From Chloroflexia bacterium (GTDB taxonomy: Bacteria; Chloroflexota; Chloroflexia; Thermomicrobiales; JALYUS01), in the NCBI GenBank assembly GCA_025924435.1, contig JAICIL010000237.1:1-7016 (forward strand): DNA of 7,016 bases. The letters are read 5' to 3'. The notes beneath the pieces are model-generated. The model saw nothing but the letters and a program-made list of their open reading frames with translations, made no database searches and was not told where the DNA came from. How positions within the stretch are numbered: the first letter of the stretch is position 1; every line of letters starts with the position of its first letter. Shown piece after piece: positions 1 to 5,566 of the stretch. A program made the position numbers and the translations under genes.

Positions 1-121
1 ACCCCCTCCACCCCCCCCGCTGGGCCCCCGGGCCATGGGCGGCCCCACCCCCCCCCTTGGGGAGGGCTGCGGGGGTTTCCCCCCCGGCTCGCCAACCCCC
101 TCGCGGGCTGCAACCCCCGCG
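1..121. other. Low-complexity C-rich window end with a degraded palindrome
   Basis: Long runs of C (up to nine) and G dominate about 1-100, unlike the rest of the window, and no credible gene is present. The open frame that starts here on the plus strand is only the antisense shadow of the isomerase gene. Next to the isomerase stop, 102-126 still shows a recognisable palindrome: CGCGGG at 102-107 pairs with CCCGCG at 116-121, then GCGCTACC. It resembles the cleaner element at 1001-1030. The C runs are probably base-call or assembly errors at a contig end, so spacing and palindrome details here should not be trusted. Confidence 0.6.
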
Positions 122-982
122 CTACCATTTCATTTCCGCTCGCGCGATTCCGGCCTCCTCGAACGCCTTGGAGAGGACGCGGTAGGACTGGGTCGCGGCG
201 GCGAGGGCGTCGAAGTCCGGGCGGGCTTGCACCATCAGGCTGATCTCGACGGTGATGTGCTCCGTCCACCCGGCGCGATCCATCGCCTTGAGATAGGCGA
301 CGTAATCCATGTCGCCCTCGCCCGGGATCAGGAACTCGTGGTTCGGGGCGATGCCGCGCTCGTCCTTGACGTGCGTGTGGACGGTGTACGGCACGAGTTG
401 CGCAACAGCCGCCTCCATCTCCATCCCCTGCACATTGAAGTGGCTGATGTCGAAATGGATGCCGAGCGCGGGGGAATTGACCTGCTGGACGAGCCAGATC
501 GCCTGCTCCGGCGTGTGCAGCGCGTTGCTGACGTGCGGCTCCGCGCCGACGACCACACCGGCGGATTCGGCGTAGGCGGCGGCGTTGCCGAACAATTCCA
601 CTAACTCGTTCTTCACCGTCTCCCAACTGCCCGGCTCGCCCGCCGAGGTCGTGCTGACCGAGAGGCGCTCGCCCGGCTTCTGCAACTCCGCCGCGAGGTC
701 GAGATACGTCTTAAAGGTCGCGACATTCCCCGCGCGCTCGGTGGCGTCGCCCTTGAGCAGCGGCGTGTTGCCGGAGAGGCCGCAAAGGGCGATGCGATGG
801 TCGTCGTAGAGCGCGCGGATGCGCTTGCGCTCGGCGGCGTCCATCGTCGCGGCGTCGGTCGGCCAGCGGGGGATGACGGTCAGTTCGAGGCCGTCGAAGC
901 CGAGCGCGGCGCAATGCGCGACCGCGACATCAATCGGCGTCTTCTGCATGCCCCAGGTGCTGAAGGAGAGCAGCATTCCCAT
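122..982 (-). CDS. Sugar phosphate isomerase/epimerase family TIM-barrel protein
   Basis: A 286-residue protein of the xylose isomerase-like / AP-endonuclease-2 superfamily, cytosolic metal-dependent enzymes that isomerise or epimerise sugars and related polyols. The expected acidic and histidine ligands lie at barrel strand ends: GAEPH with E148 and H150, HFDISHF with D178 and H181, HTHVKD with H202, H204 and K206/D207, and TVEIS with E246. The N-terminal FSTWGMQ and the FDGLELT strand (29-35) are typical. Length fits the family and there is no signal peptide. AGGAG at 992-996 lies 9 nt before the ATG; a second Met at residue 3 is possible but worse placed. It is the last gene of the leftward set, 43 bp after the Gfo/Idh/MocA gene, a very common pairing in sugar or inositol catabolism. 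The stop TAG belongs to a GGTAGCGC repeat. Substrate unknown. Confidence 0.9.
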   Translation of the reverse strand: MGMLLSFSTWGMQKTPIDVAVAHCAALGFDGLELTVIPRWPTDAATMDAAERKRIRALYDDHRIALCGLSGNTPLLKGDATERAGNVATFKTYLDLAAELQKPGERLSVSTTSAGEPGSWETVKNELVELFGNAAAYAESAGVVVGAEPHVSNALHTPEQAIWLVQQVNSPALGIHFDISHFNVQGMEMEAAVAQLVPYTVHTHVKDERGIAPNHEFLIPGEGDMDYVAYLKAMDRAGWTEHITVEISLMVQARPDFDALAAATQSYRVLSKAFEEAGIARAEMKW

Positions 983-1000
983 GGTTCTTCGCTCCTATCC

Positions 1001-1030
1001 GGTAGCGCAGGCTTTCCAGCCTGCGCTACC
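1001..1030. repeat. Perfect 13-bp palindrome (REP-like), overlaps a stop codon
   Basis: GGTAGCGCAGGCT at 1001-1013 pairs perfectly with AGCCTGCGCTACC at 1018-1030 around a TTCC loop. It fills most of the 43-bp gap between the Gfo/Idh/MocA and isomerase genes, and the TAG stop of the former (1026-1028) lies in its arm. No U tract follows, so a REP-type mobile or structural hairpin is more likely than an intrinsic terminator. In the leftward mRNA it would form a stable hairpin directly at the stop codon, which could protect the upstream message or reduce expression of the isomerase. Confidence 0.8.
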
Positions 1031-2300
1031 GATCATCCTTCGGCTTCGGGATGAGGCCGAGGTGTTCGTCAATTTCGCGCTGGTAGGCGTCCACGGCGCT
1101 CGTCTCGACCTCTTCGATGGTGACGGGGCGCCCGGCGGCCTGCGACTCGAAGAGGGCGTAGACGAGGGCGACATCGCGCCGCGCGACCGCGCCACTCACC
1201 TCCGGCTGCGCGCCGGTGCGGATGCACTCCGCCAGTTCGTGGTATTCCAGCGCGAGGATTTTGCGGTCCGTCACCGGGAAGTCGAACTTGTACGTCCAGA
1301 CGCGCTCGCCGCCGAAGAGCCGCGCCGCGACGGGGCTGAGGCGGTAACTCGGCGCGTAGTCGAGAATCCGCTGGTCCATGATGTCCGTGCCGTCGTCGAG
1401 GATCAGGCGGACGGGGCGGCCGTTGCGGTCGCCGGGAGAGACGATCGAGCCGCGTGTGCCGTAGATCGTCCGGTTCTGGTAGGGGAGGCCGTGGCCCGCG
1501 TGGTGGTCAATCCAGTGGGCGTGCGCGCCGTTCTTGAAGTTGATCATGCCGAAGATCGCGTCCTCGCCGGTCGCCGCGAAGGAGTCCGGGAAATCCTTGC
1601 CCCACTTCTCGTAGAAGCCGCCGGGGCCGCCGGTGCTCCGCTTGTAGCGCGTCTTCTCGTACAGACGGGTCTGCCCGAAGGCGCTCTCGGCGTCGCCGAA
1701 GTAGTACTGGAGGATGTCGGCGTTGTGGACGCCCGCGTCGAGCGTGATCGTGCCGGTCATCTTCTGATGCCGCCACGGCGTGATGATCATGTTGTCGCGC
1801 CCGCCGATGCCCGCTTCGAGGATGAACTGCGGCTCGCCGATCGCGCCGTCGTCAATGAGCGCCCTGATCAGCCGGTTGATCGGGTCGCGCCGGAAGTTCT
1901 CCGCGACGGAGAGGATTTTGCCCGACCGCTCGGCGGCCTCGATGATCTTGTTGCAGCCGCGGATGGTGATCGCCAGCGGCTTCTCGCACATCGTGTGCAG
2001 GCCGAGATCGAGGAGCAGGGTCGCCGCCGCGTGGTGCGAGCCGGTGTCCGTCGGGCAGTCCGCGCCGTCGAGTTCGACTTCCTTCACCATCTGTGCCGCG
2101 TCCGTGAAGACCTGCGGGCGCAGGCCGAGATGCTCCAGCGCCTCGTCCGCCAGGTCCTCGGCGTTCCGGCGGTTCAGGTCGCAGACGGCGACGAGGTCCG
2201 CGTTGCGAAACTCCGTGCGCGCCAGTTCCGCGAACCCCGTGAGGTGCCGCCGCCCCATCCCGCCACAGCCGACCATCGCCAGCCGCACACGTTCAGCCAT
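1026..2300 (-). CDS. Gfo/Idh/MocA family NAD(P)-dependent oxidoreductase
   Basis: A 424-residue cytosolic dehydrogenase that, by family, oxidises a ring hydroxyl of a sugar, sugar derivative or inositol using NAD(P). The N-terminal Rossmann fold opens with VRLAMVGCGGMGRRH (nucleotide loop GCGGMG, residues 11-16) and an acidic strand end at VAVCD (37-41). The family EKP motif is at 106-108 (catalytic-type K107). The C-terminal domain carries DAGVHNAD (188-195) with the expected H192. It is longer than the usual 330-390 residues: the C-terminal domain has an insertion rich in Gly and aromatic residues around 215-245 (GGPGGFYEKWGKDF). The frame is open further upstream, but I chose this ATG because GGAGGG at 2305-2310 precedes it and the glycine loop then lies at the normal distance. 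The stop TAG is inside a palindrome. A 137-bp gap holding a long dyad separates it from the lactonase-like gene upstream, so it may have its own transcription signal. Confidence 0.92.
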   Translation of the reverse strand: MAERVRLAMVGCGGMGRRHLTGFAELARTEFRNADLVAVCDLNRRNAEDLADEALEHLGLRPQVFTDAAQMVKEVELDGADCPTDTGSHHAAATLLLDLGLHTMCEKPLAITIRGCNKIIEAAERSGKILSVAENFRRDPINRLIRALIDDGAIGEPQFILEAGIGGRDNMIITPWRHQKMTGTITLDAGVHNADILQYYFGDAESAFGQTRLYEKTRYKRSTGGPGGFYEKWGKDFPDSFAATGEDAIFGMINFKNGAHAHWIDHHAGHGLPYQNRTIYGTRGSIVSPGDRNGRPVRLILDDGTDIMDQRILDYAPSYRLSPVAARLFGGERVWTYKFDFPVTDRKILALEYHELAECIRTGAQPEVSGAVARRDVALVYALFESQAAGRPVTIEEVETSAVDAYQREIDEHLGLIPKPKDDR

Positions 2301-2304
2301 CCAT

Positions 2305-2313
2305 CCCTCCTCA
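2305..2313 (-). promoter_or_regulatory. Strong Shine-Dalgarno site of the Gfo/Idh/MocA gene
   Basis: On the minus strand this reads TGAGGAGGG, ending 4 nt before the ATG at 2300. It decides the start in favour of this ATG over the in-frame ATG 12 codons upstream, which would add a tail (MAVRSSIAEEGW) unlike the family. Confidence 0.8.
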
Positions 2314-2326
2314 GCGATTGAAGACC

Positions 2327-2420
2327 GAACCGCCAAGACGCCAAGGACGCCAAGAGGAGAAAGAAAGAATCTGATTCCTTCTTTGCGTGTTCTTGGCGAT
2401 CCTGGCGTCCTTGGCGGTTC
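2327..2420. repeat. Long imperfect inverted repeat (CCAAGGACGCCAAG type)
   Basis: The left arm at 2327-2354 begins GAACCGCCAAGACGCC, and the right arm at 2392-2420 is its near reverse complement (one indel and a few mismatches), with a 37-nt A/G- and T-rich centre. Inside each arm the unit CCAAGGACG is itself reiterated (CCAAGACG, CCAAGGACG, CCAAG). The element fills the 137-bp gap between the lactonase-like and Gfo/Idh/MocA genes and would fold into a long hairpin in the leftward transcript. Similar dispersed repeats occur in many large GC-rich environmental genomes. It carries no gene and no clear terminator U tract. Confidence 0.8.
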
Positions 2421-2437
2421 AGACTATTCTCTCCTTC

Positions 2438-3223
2438 TCAGGCGATCCGTACCGCGATCCCGTCCAGGCCCGGCCCCGCCGCCGGGTAGCGCTCCATCAC
2501 CAGCGGGTCATGCCCCGGAATGATGTGCGCCGGGGAATCGGTGAGGGCGCGCACGGTGTCGAAGGCATCGTACATCTCCGGCAGCGCGTGCACGAGGCTG
2601 AATGGGCGATCCTCGTCAATGTTCGCGTAATAGTGCGTCGCGTCCGACGCGAGGACGACGTTCCCCCGCGCGGTCGGCACGCGGACGACCTGCAACCCCG
2701 CCGCATGCCCGCCGACGCGGTGGACGGTGATGCCGGGAACGATTTCCGCCGTCTCGCGGACATAAAGGACGCGGCGCGCGAAGTTCTCCCGCACGAGAAA
2801 CAGCACGTCCTCCGGCTCGACGAGCGCGCGAAAGTGCCCGCGCCCGGCGTGCCGCCCCGTCCAGAAGGCCATCTCCGACTCCTGCACATGGAAGGTTGCC
2901 GCCGGGAAGCCGTCGAGATTGCCGACGTGGTCGTAGTGGAGATGGGTGAGGATGACGTGCGGGACGCGCGCCGCGTCAATGCCGATCAGGCGCAGACCGT
3001 CCATCGGCGTGCGGAGATGGGTACGCGAGCGGCGGGCGGCGACCGCCGCCGTGAAGCCCACGTCCACCACGACCGTCTGTTCCGGCGAGACGGCGGCCCA
3101 GACGAAGTAATCCATCGGCATCGGGCCGTCGTGCGGGTCGCCCAGGTAGAAATGCTCGCCGCGACGCGCTTCCCGCGTCGCGTACTTCACCGCATAGACA
3201 GCGTAGATCGCTGGTTCGGTCAT
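2438..3223 (-). CDS. Metallo-beta-lactamase-fold hydrolase, N-acyl homoserine lactonase-like
   Basis: A 261-residue dinuclear zinc hydrolase. The signature HLHYDH at residues 94-99 gives H94, H96, D98 and H99. The remaining ligands are present at VGGHAAG (H173), ASDATHYY (D194) and IIPGHDP (H238), so the active site looks complete. Length, spacing and the YY pair after the bridging Asp match the N-acyl homoserine lactonase branch, which opens lactone rings, but other branches (glyoxalase II-like, general lactonases) share the core. In this neighbourhood of sugar and hydroxyacid dehydrogenases, hydrolysis of a sugar-derived lactone is as likely as quorum quenching. There is no signal peptide, so it is probably cytosolic. 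A GAGGG Shine-Dalgarno sits 4 nt before the ATG at 3223. It ends with TGA, which matters because it shows TGA is a normal stop here. It lies 59 bp after the hydroxyisobutyrate dehydrogenase-type gene, across a paired palindrome. Confidence 0.9.
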   Translation of the reverse strand: MTEPAIYAVYAVKYATREARRGEHFYLGDPHDGPMPMDYFVWAAVSPEQTVVVDVGFTAAVAARRSRTHLRTPMDGLRLIGIDAARVPHVILTHLHYDHVGNLDGFPAATFHVQESEMAFWTGRHAGRGHFRALVEPEDVLFLVRENFARRVLYVRETAEIVPGITVHRVGGHAAGLQVVRVPTARGNVVLASDATHYYANIDEDRPFSLVHALPEMYDAFDTVRALTDSPAHIIPGHDPLVMERYPAAGPGLDGIAVRIA

Positions 3224-3236
3224 TCATCCCTCAAAC

Positions 3237-3301
3237 GGGTGGTGGCGGGCTTTCGCCTGCCGAAACTGTCTATTGAGGCGGGCTAAAGCCCGCCACCACC
3301 C
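3237..3301. repeat. Paired inverted repeat with 17-bp perfect arms (GGTGGCGGGCTTT type)
   Basis: GGGTGGTGGCGGGCTTT at 3237-3253 is matched perfectly by AAAGCCCGCCACCACCC at 3285-3301. Each arm also begins its own smaller hairpin: GGCGGGCT/AGCCCGCC at 3277-3294 is perfect with a 2-nt centre, while the left copy (GGCGGGC with GCCTGCC) has one mismatch. The element is thus two REP-like units in opposite orientation, about 31 nt apart. It fills the gap between two leftward genes and encodes the last residues and TAG stop of the upstream one. A corrupted relative appears near 6940-6985. Confidence 0.8.
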
Positions 3302-4215
3302 AAATTGGCGATCACTTCGTGCGTGCCATCGAGCCGGACACCGGCCATCTCTTCGAGGATGGTGGCAATCGTCGTGTGGCATTGCTCGCCGAGGCCGTGG
3401 CCGATGGCGAAGCGGTAGAGTTGCTGCGCGGCGGCGGCGACGAAGAGCGGGACGGCGTGCTCCTGACCCAGTTCGATGGCGATGTCCACATCCTTGCGCA
3501 TCAGGCCGATGGAGAAGCCGGAGTTGAAGGCGTGGTTGAGGACGAAGGTCGGGAACTTGTACTCGCTCGACCACGACCGCCCCGTGCCGCTGTTGATGAC
3601 GGCGAGCGCCGTCTCGACCTCGATGCCCGCCTTGACGGCGAGCGCGAGCGCCTCGGAGGTGACGGCCATCGTCGTCGCGGAGACCATGTTGTTGATCGCC
3701 TTGATCGTGTGCCCGGACCCCGCGCCGCCCACGTAGTGGATCGTCTTCCCCATCGCCGCGAAGAGCGGCAGGTAGCGGTCGAAGAGCGGTCGCGGCCCGC
3801 CGACCATGATCGTTAAGGAGCCGCGCTCCGCGCCCGCGACGCCGCCGCTCACCGGCGCGTCGAGCATGGAGATCTCCCGCTCCGCCAGCCAGCGGGCGAG
3901 GGCGACGGTGCGCGCCGGGACGGCGGTGCTCATGTCGATCAGCGTGCCGCCCGGCGCCATCGCCTCGCCCAGCCCCTGCGCCCGCACGACGGCGTCAATG
4001 ATCGTCGAATCGGGCAGCATCGTGATGACCGTTCGGCACCGTTCGCCGAGCGCGGCGAGCGATTCCGCCGCTTCCGCGCCATCGGCGACGGCCAGTTGCA
4101 CGCCCTCCGGCGCGATGTCGTACGCGACGACGGGATAGCCCGCCGCGAGCAATCGCCGCGCCATCGGCAGCCCCATGTGCCCGATGCCGACGACGCCGAT
4201 TCTCTCCTTCTCCAT
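3283..4215 (-). CDS. 3-hydroxyisobutyrate dehydrogenase family NAD(P)-dependent oxidoreductase
   Basis: A 310-residue beta-hydroxyacid dehydrogenase, a cytosolic family oxidising 3-hydroxyisobutyrate, tartronate semialdehyde, 6-phosphogluconate-like or related substrates. The N-terminal Rossmann loop is IGVVGIGHMGLPMA (GxGxMG at 10-15), the substrate-binding signature is DAPVSGGVAGAERG (119-132), and the catalytic lysine motif GSGHTIKAINNM (167-177) gives K172 with N175/N176. KDVDIA at 241-246 matches the conserved KD pair. The start at 4215 follows AAGGA (4222-4226) with 6-nt spacing. The open frame continues 51 codons upstream, but that stretch overlaps the preceding gene and is rich in Arg/Ser, so I rejected it. 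The extreme C-terminus GGGGL and the TAG stop are encoded by a REP-like repeat, an oddity. It lies 28 bp after the small CMD-fold gene and is probably cotranscribed with it. Exact substrate unknown. Confidence 0.92.
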   Translation of the reverse strand: MEKERIGVVGIGHMGLPMARRLLAAGYPVVAYDIAPEGVQLAVADGAEAAESLAALGERCRTVITMLPDSTIIDAVVRAQGLGEAMAPGGTLIDMSTAVPARTVALARWLAEREISMLDAPVSGGVAGAERGSLTIMVGGPRPLFDRYLPLFAAMGKTIHYVGGAGSGHTIKAINNMVSATTMAVTSEALALAVKAGIEVETALAVINSGTGRSWSSEYKFPTFVLNHAFNSGFSIGLMRKDVDIAIELGQEHAVPLFVAAAAQQLYRFAIGHGLGEQCHTTIATILEEMAGVRLDGTHEVIANLGGGGL

Positions 4216-4243
4216 ACCCCGTCCTTCTGTGGGAACTTCACGC

Positions 4244-4663
4244 TCAACTCGTCCCGCGACCGCCCTCGTGGACTTTGATGCTCGGCTCGATCCCCTCCGC
4301 GCCGACGACTTCGCGCCAGGCGTCGAAACCGGCCTGGAAGGCGACCGCACCCGCCTCCGGGAAGGCAATCTCGATCGCTTCGAGGATTTCTTCGGGCGAG
4401 ACGCCCAGGTCGAGCGCGACGCGGATATGGCTCTGGATGTGCCCCTTGCTCGCGCGCATCACGGTGAGGCTGACGATGAAGATCAGTTCCTTCGTCTTGC
4501 GGTCCAGATGGCGCTGCTTGAGGTACGCGGCATCCACCAGTTCGTTCGCGGCCTTGATGAATTCGAAATCCTGCTGCACGGCCACTTTGTGGTAATCGAG
4601 CACGTAGCCGCGCTCCTTGACCATCGCGTCAATGTACGCCTGCTTCTCGTCCCGCGTTGCCAT
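4244..4663 (-). CDS. Carboxymuconolactone decarboxylase-fold protein without active-site cysteines
   Basis: A 139-residue, all-helical protein of the CMD/AhpD superfamily, first gene of the leftward group. The core runs from LDRKTKELIFIVSL (53-66) through KGHIQSHIRVALDLGVSPEEILEAIEIA (73-100) to a final helix ending FDAWREVV. Where AhpD-type peroxidases have CxxCxxxH, this protein has S72-x-x-H75-x-x-x-H79. It contains no cysteine at all, so it cannot run the thiol peroxidase cycle. It is closer to the gamma-carboxymuconolactone decarboxylase side of the family, whose members act on lactone or cyclic acids, though its substrate is unknown. The ATG at 4663 follows an AGGGA-type site at 4671-4677. 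The frame is open for 105 more codons upstream, but that part is antisense to the divergent gene and not family-like. It ends with TGA, again a normal stop, 28 bp before the dehydrogenase. Confidence 0.85.
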   Translation of the reverse strand: MATRDEKQAYIDAMVKERGYVLDYHKVAVQQDFEFIKAANELVDAAYLKQRHLDRKTKELIFIVSLTVMRASKGHIQSHIRVALDLGVSPEEILEAIEIAFPEAGAVAFQAGFDAWREVVGAEGIEPSIKVHEGGRGTS

Positions 4664-4702
4664 CTCCGCTTCCCTTTCGCGCGCTCCGTTCGTTGGCTGC
4701 AC

Positions 4703-4708
4703 ACAATA
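4703..4708 (-). promoter_or_regulatory. Candidate extended -10 for the leftward group
   Basis: On the minus strand the sequence reads TGG followed by TATTGT, an extended -10 with four of six matches to TATAAT. It lies about 40 nt upstream of the ATG at 4663. The -35 at 17-nt spacing (GCGTCA) is poor. Inferred from consensus only. Confidence 0.35.
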
Positions 4709-4723
4709 CCACACGGGCCGCGA

Positions 4724-4752
4724 TTGACGCTGAGTGATGGCGCTGCTACGCT
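4724..4752 (+). promoter_or_regulatory. Candidate sigma-70 type promoter for the AhpD-like gene
   Basis: TTGACG at 4724-4729 and TACGCT at 4747-4752 are spaced by exactly 17 nt. The -35 box matches five of six consensus bases, the -10 three of six. Transcription would begin near 4759, giving a leader of about 38 nt with AAGGAG at 4785-4790, 6 nt before the ATG. Confidence 0.5.
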
Positions 4753-4796
4753 CCTTGCCAGAAGCATTCCGACAATGACAGCGGAAGGAGCGGAGT

Positions 4797-5456
4797 ATGG
4801 ACGCGAACAAAGCGTCATCTGCACAAGGCGACCAGGGCGCGGCGGACGCCGCACCGGCATCGGACTGGATGCCGACGGAGCGGATCAGTTGGTTCCCGAT
4901 CCCGGAGGAAAAGGACCTCGACCCGCGCGTGGCGGACCTCGTGCGGCGGCAGCGGGAGCGACTGGGCGCGCCGAACAACGTCGTCCGCGTCCATGCGTGG
5001 CGGCCCGAAACGATGCTCCGGTGGCTCGAATTCTACGAGTACATCAACCGGGGGCCGTCCGGCCTCAGCCGGATCGAGCGCGAGATGATCGGCGTGGTGG
5101 TCTCCGCCGAGAATCGCTGCATGTTGTGACTAACCAATCACGGCGCCGAGTTGCGGCGCCTGACCAGTGACCCCGTCAAGGTCGAGCGGATCGCGCAGGA
5201 TTACCGGCGCGCGGGCCTCACGCCGCGCGAGCGGGCGATGTGCGACTACGTTGTGAAGATCACGCGCACGCCGGTGGAATGCAGCGAGGCGGACATCGAA
5301 GCCTTGCGCCCGCACGGCTTCTCGACCGAGGACATCTACGACATCATCAACACGGCGGCGATCTACAACTTCAACAACCGCGTCGCGAGCGCGGCGGGCT
5401 TCATCCCGGACCGCGCCTTCCACGGCACCTTCCGCGAGGAGAAACCGAAGGAATAG
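4797..5456 (+). CDS. AhpD-like peroxidase-related protein, probable selenoprotein (CxxU), read through UGA at 5127-5129
   Basis: Read through one in-frame TGA, this is a 219-residue protein of the AhpD/CMD-fold 'peroxidase-related' family. Residues 1-24 are Ala/Gly/Asp-rich and probably disordered. The fold starts near WMPTERISWFPIP (24-36), with the helix LSRIEREMIGVVVSAENRC leading into the active site. The motif is E96, C108, M109, L110, U111 (TGA), L112, T113, N114, H115. AhpD has E-x11-CxxCxxxH, so Glu, first Cys and His are all present at exact spacing and TGA replaces only the second Cys. After the TGA, typical family sequence follows without a shift: TNHGAELRRL, LTPRERAMCDYVVKIT, ALRPHGFSTEDIYDIIN and AAIYNFNNRVASA. 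A SECIS-like hairpin begins 12 nt after the TGA. Selenium would make the site a more reactive peroxide- or disulfide-reducing centre. Alternatives are a Cys-to-stop mutation (TGC or TGT to TGA) or a base error; nothing else in the gene looks decayed. ATG at 4797 follows AAGGAG. Confidence 0.8.
5127..5129 (+). other. In-frame UGA, probable selenocysteine codon (residue 111)
   Basis: The TGA occupies the second Cys position of CxxC, one base change from TGC or TGT. It is followed by C (TGA CTA), a context often linked to weaker termination. Three other genes here end in TGA at normal family ends, so TGA is not generally reassigned. No selenocysteine machinery genes (selA, selB, selC, selD) lie in the window. 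Confidence 0.7.
5138..5163 (+). promoter_or_regulatory. SECIS-like hairpin directly after the UGA
   Basis: GGCGCCG (5142-5148) pairs perfectly with CGGCGCC (5154-5160) around the 5-nt loop AGTTG (5149-5153). Below it C5141 is bulged, and TCA (5138-5140) pairs with TGA (5161-5163). The loop G at 5150 lies 21 nt after the UGA, inside the roughly 16-37 nt distance I recall for bacterial SECIS elements, which also favour a G among the first two loop bases. The element lies within coding sequence, as bacterial SECIS elements do. A GC-rich gene can form such a stem by chance, so the position is the stronger argument. Confidence 0.6.
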
Positions 5457-5468
5457 GTGCCCGGATTT

Positions 5469-5550
5469 GAACCACGAAGGCACGAAGGACACGAAGAGGG
5501 AACGAGAGATTTCTTTGGTATGCTTTGTGCCCTTCGTGCCTTCGTGGGTC
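5469..5550. repeat. Long inverted repeat (CACGAAGG type)
   Basis: The 28-nt arm at 5469-5496 (starting GAACCACGAAGGCACG) and the reverse complement of 5523-5550 agree at 25 of 28 positions, around a 26-nt A/T-richer centre. Each arm contains tandem variants of CACGAAGG. It fills most of the 121-bp gap between the AhpD-like and 2-hydroxyacid dehydrogenase genes and would fold into a long hairpin in their shared transcript. It has the same design as the dyad at 2327-2420 but a different unit sequence. It may act as a transcription or stability barrier; no U tract supports an intrinsic terminator. Confidence 0.8.
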
Positions 5551-5566
5551 GTTTCTCCGGTAACGT

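Larger units (their letters stand above)
4664..4796. promoter_or_regulatory. Divergent intergenic region serving both transcription units
   Basis: This 133-bp gap separates the two CMD-fold genes and is the only divergent start in the window, so it should contain promoters for both directions. It is less GC-rich than its surroundings in the middle (ACACAATACCACAC). Rightward and leftward promoter candidates are listed separately. I saw no clear operator palindrome or riboswitch. Confidence 0.6.

Noticed and set aside
819..2321. 500-codon open frame on the plus strand
   Set aside because: It is antisense to the Gfo/Idh/MocA gene, is Arg/Ala/Val/Asp-rich and has no family motif. Long antisense frames are expected in GC-rich DNA.
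4797..5129. A complete 110-residue protein ending at the TGA, with a separate second gene starting at TTG 5151
   Set aside because: Both pieces lie in the same frame and form one continuous family sequence. The TGA falls on a catalytic position, and the second piece has no Shine-Dalgarno sequence and would begin in the middle of the active-site helix.
5127..5129. Alternative genetic code with TGA as Trp or Gly
   Set aside because: The lactonase-like, small CMD-fold and 2-hydroxyacid dehydrogenase genes all end at TGA where their families end, and Trp or Gly is not expected at this active-site position.
5126..5142. CRP-like operator (TGTGA and TCACG) around the UGA
   Set aside because: The spacer is 8 nt, not 6, the site is deep inside a coding region, and it overlaps conserved active-site codons that explain the sequence.
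5120..5160. Frameshift explaining the broken AhpD-like gene
   Set aside because: The spacing from C108 through the TGA to H115 is exactly that of the family and the frame is unchanged on both sides, so no insertion or deletion is needed.
4175..5170. 331-codon plus-strand frame across the divergent region
   Set aside because: It runs antisense through the small CMD gene and out of frame through the AhpD-like gene; both real genes have motifs and ribosome sites.
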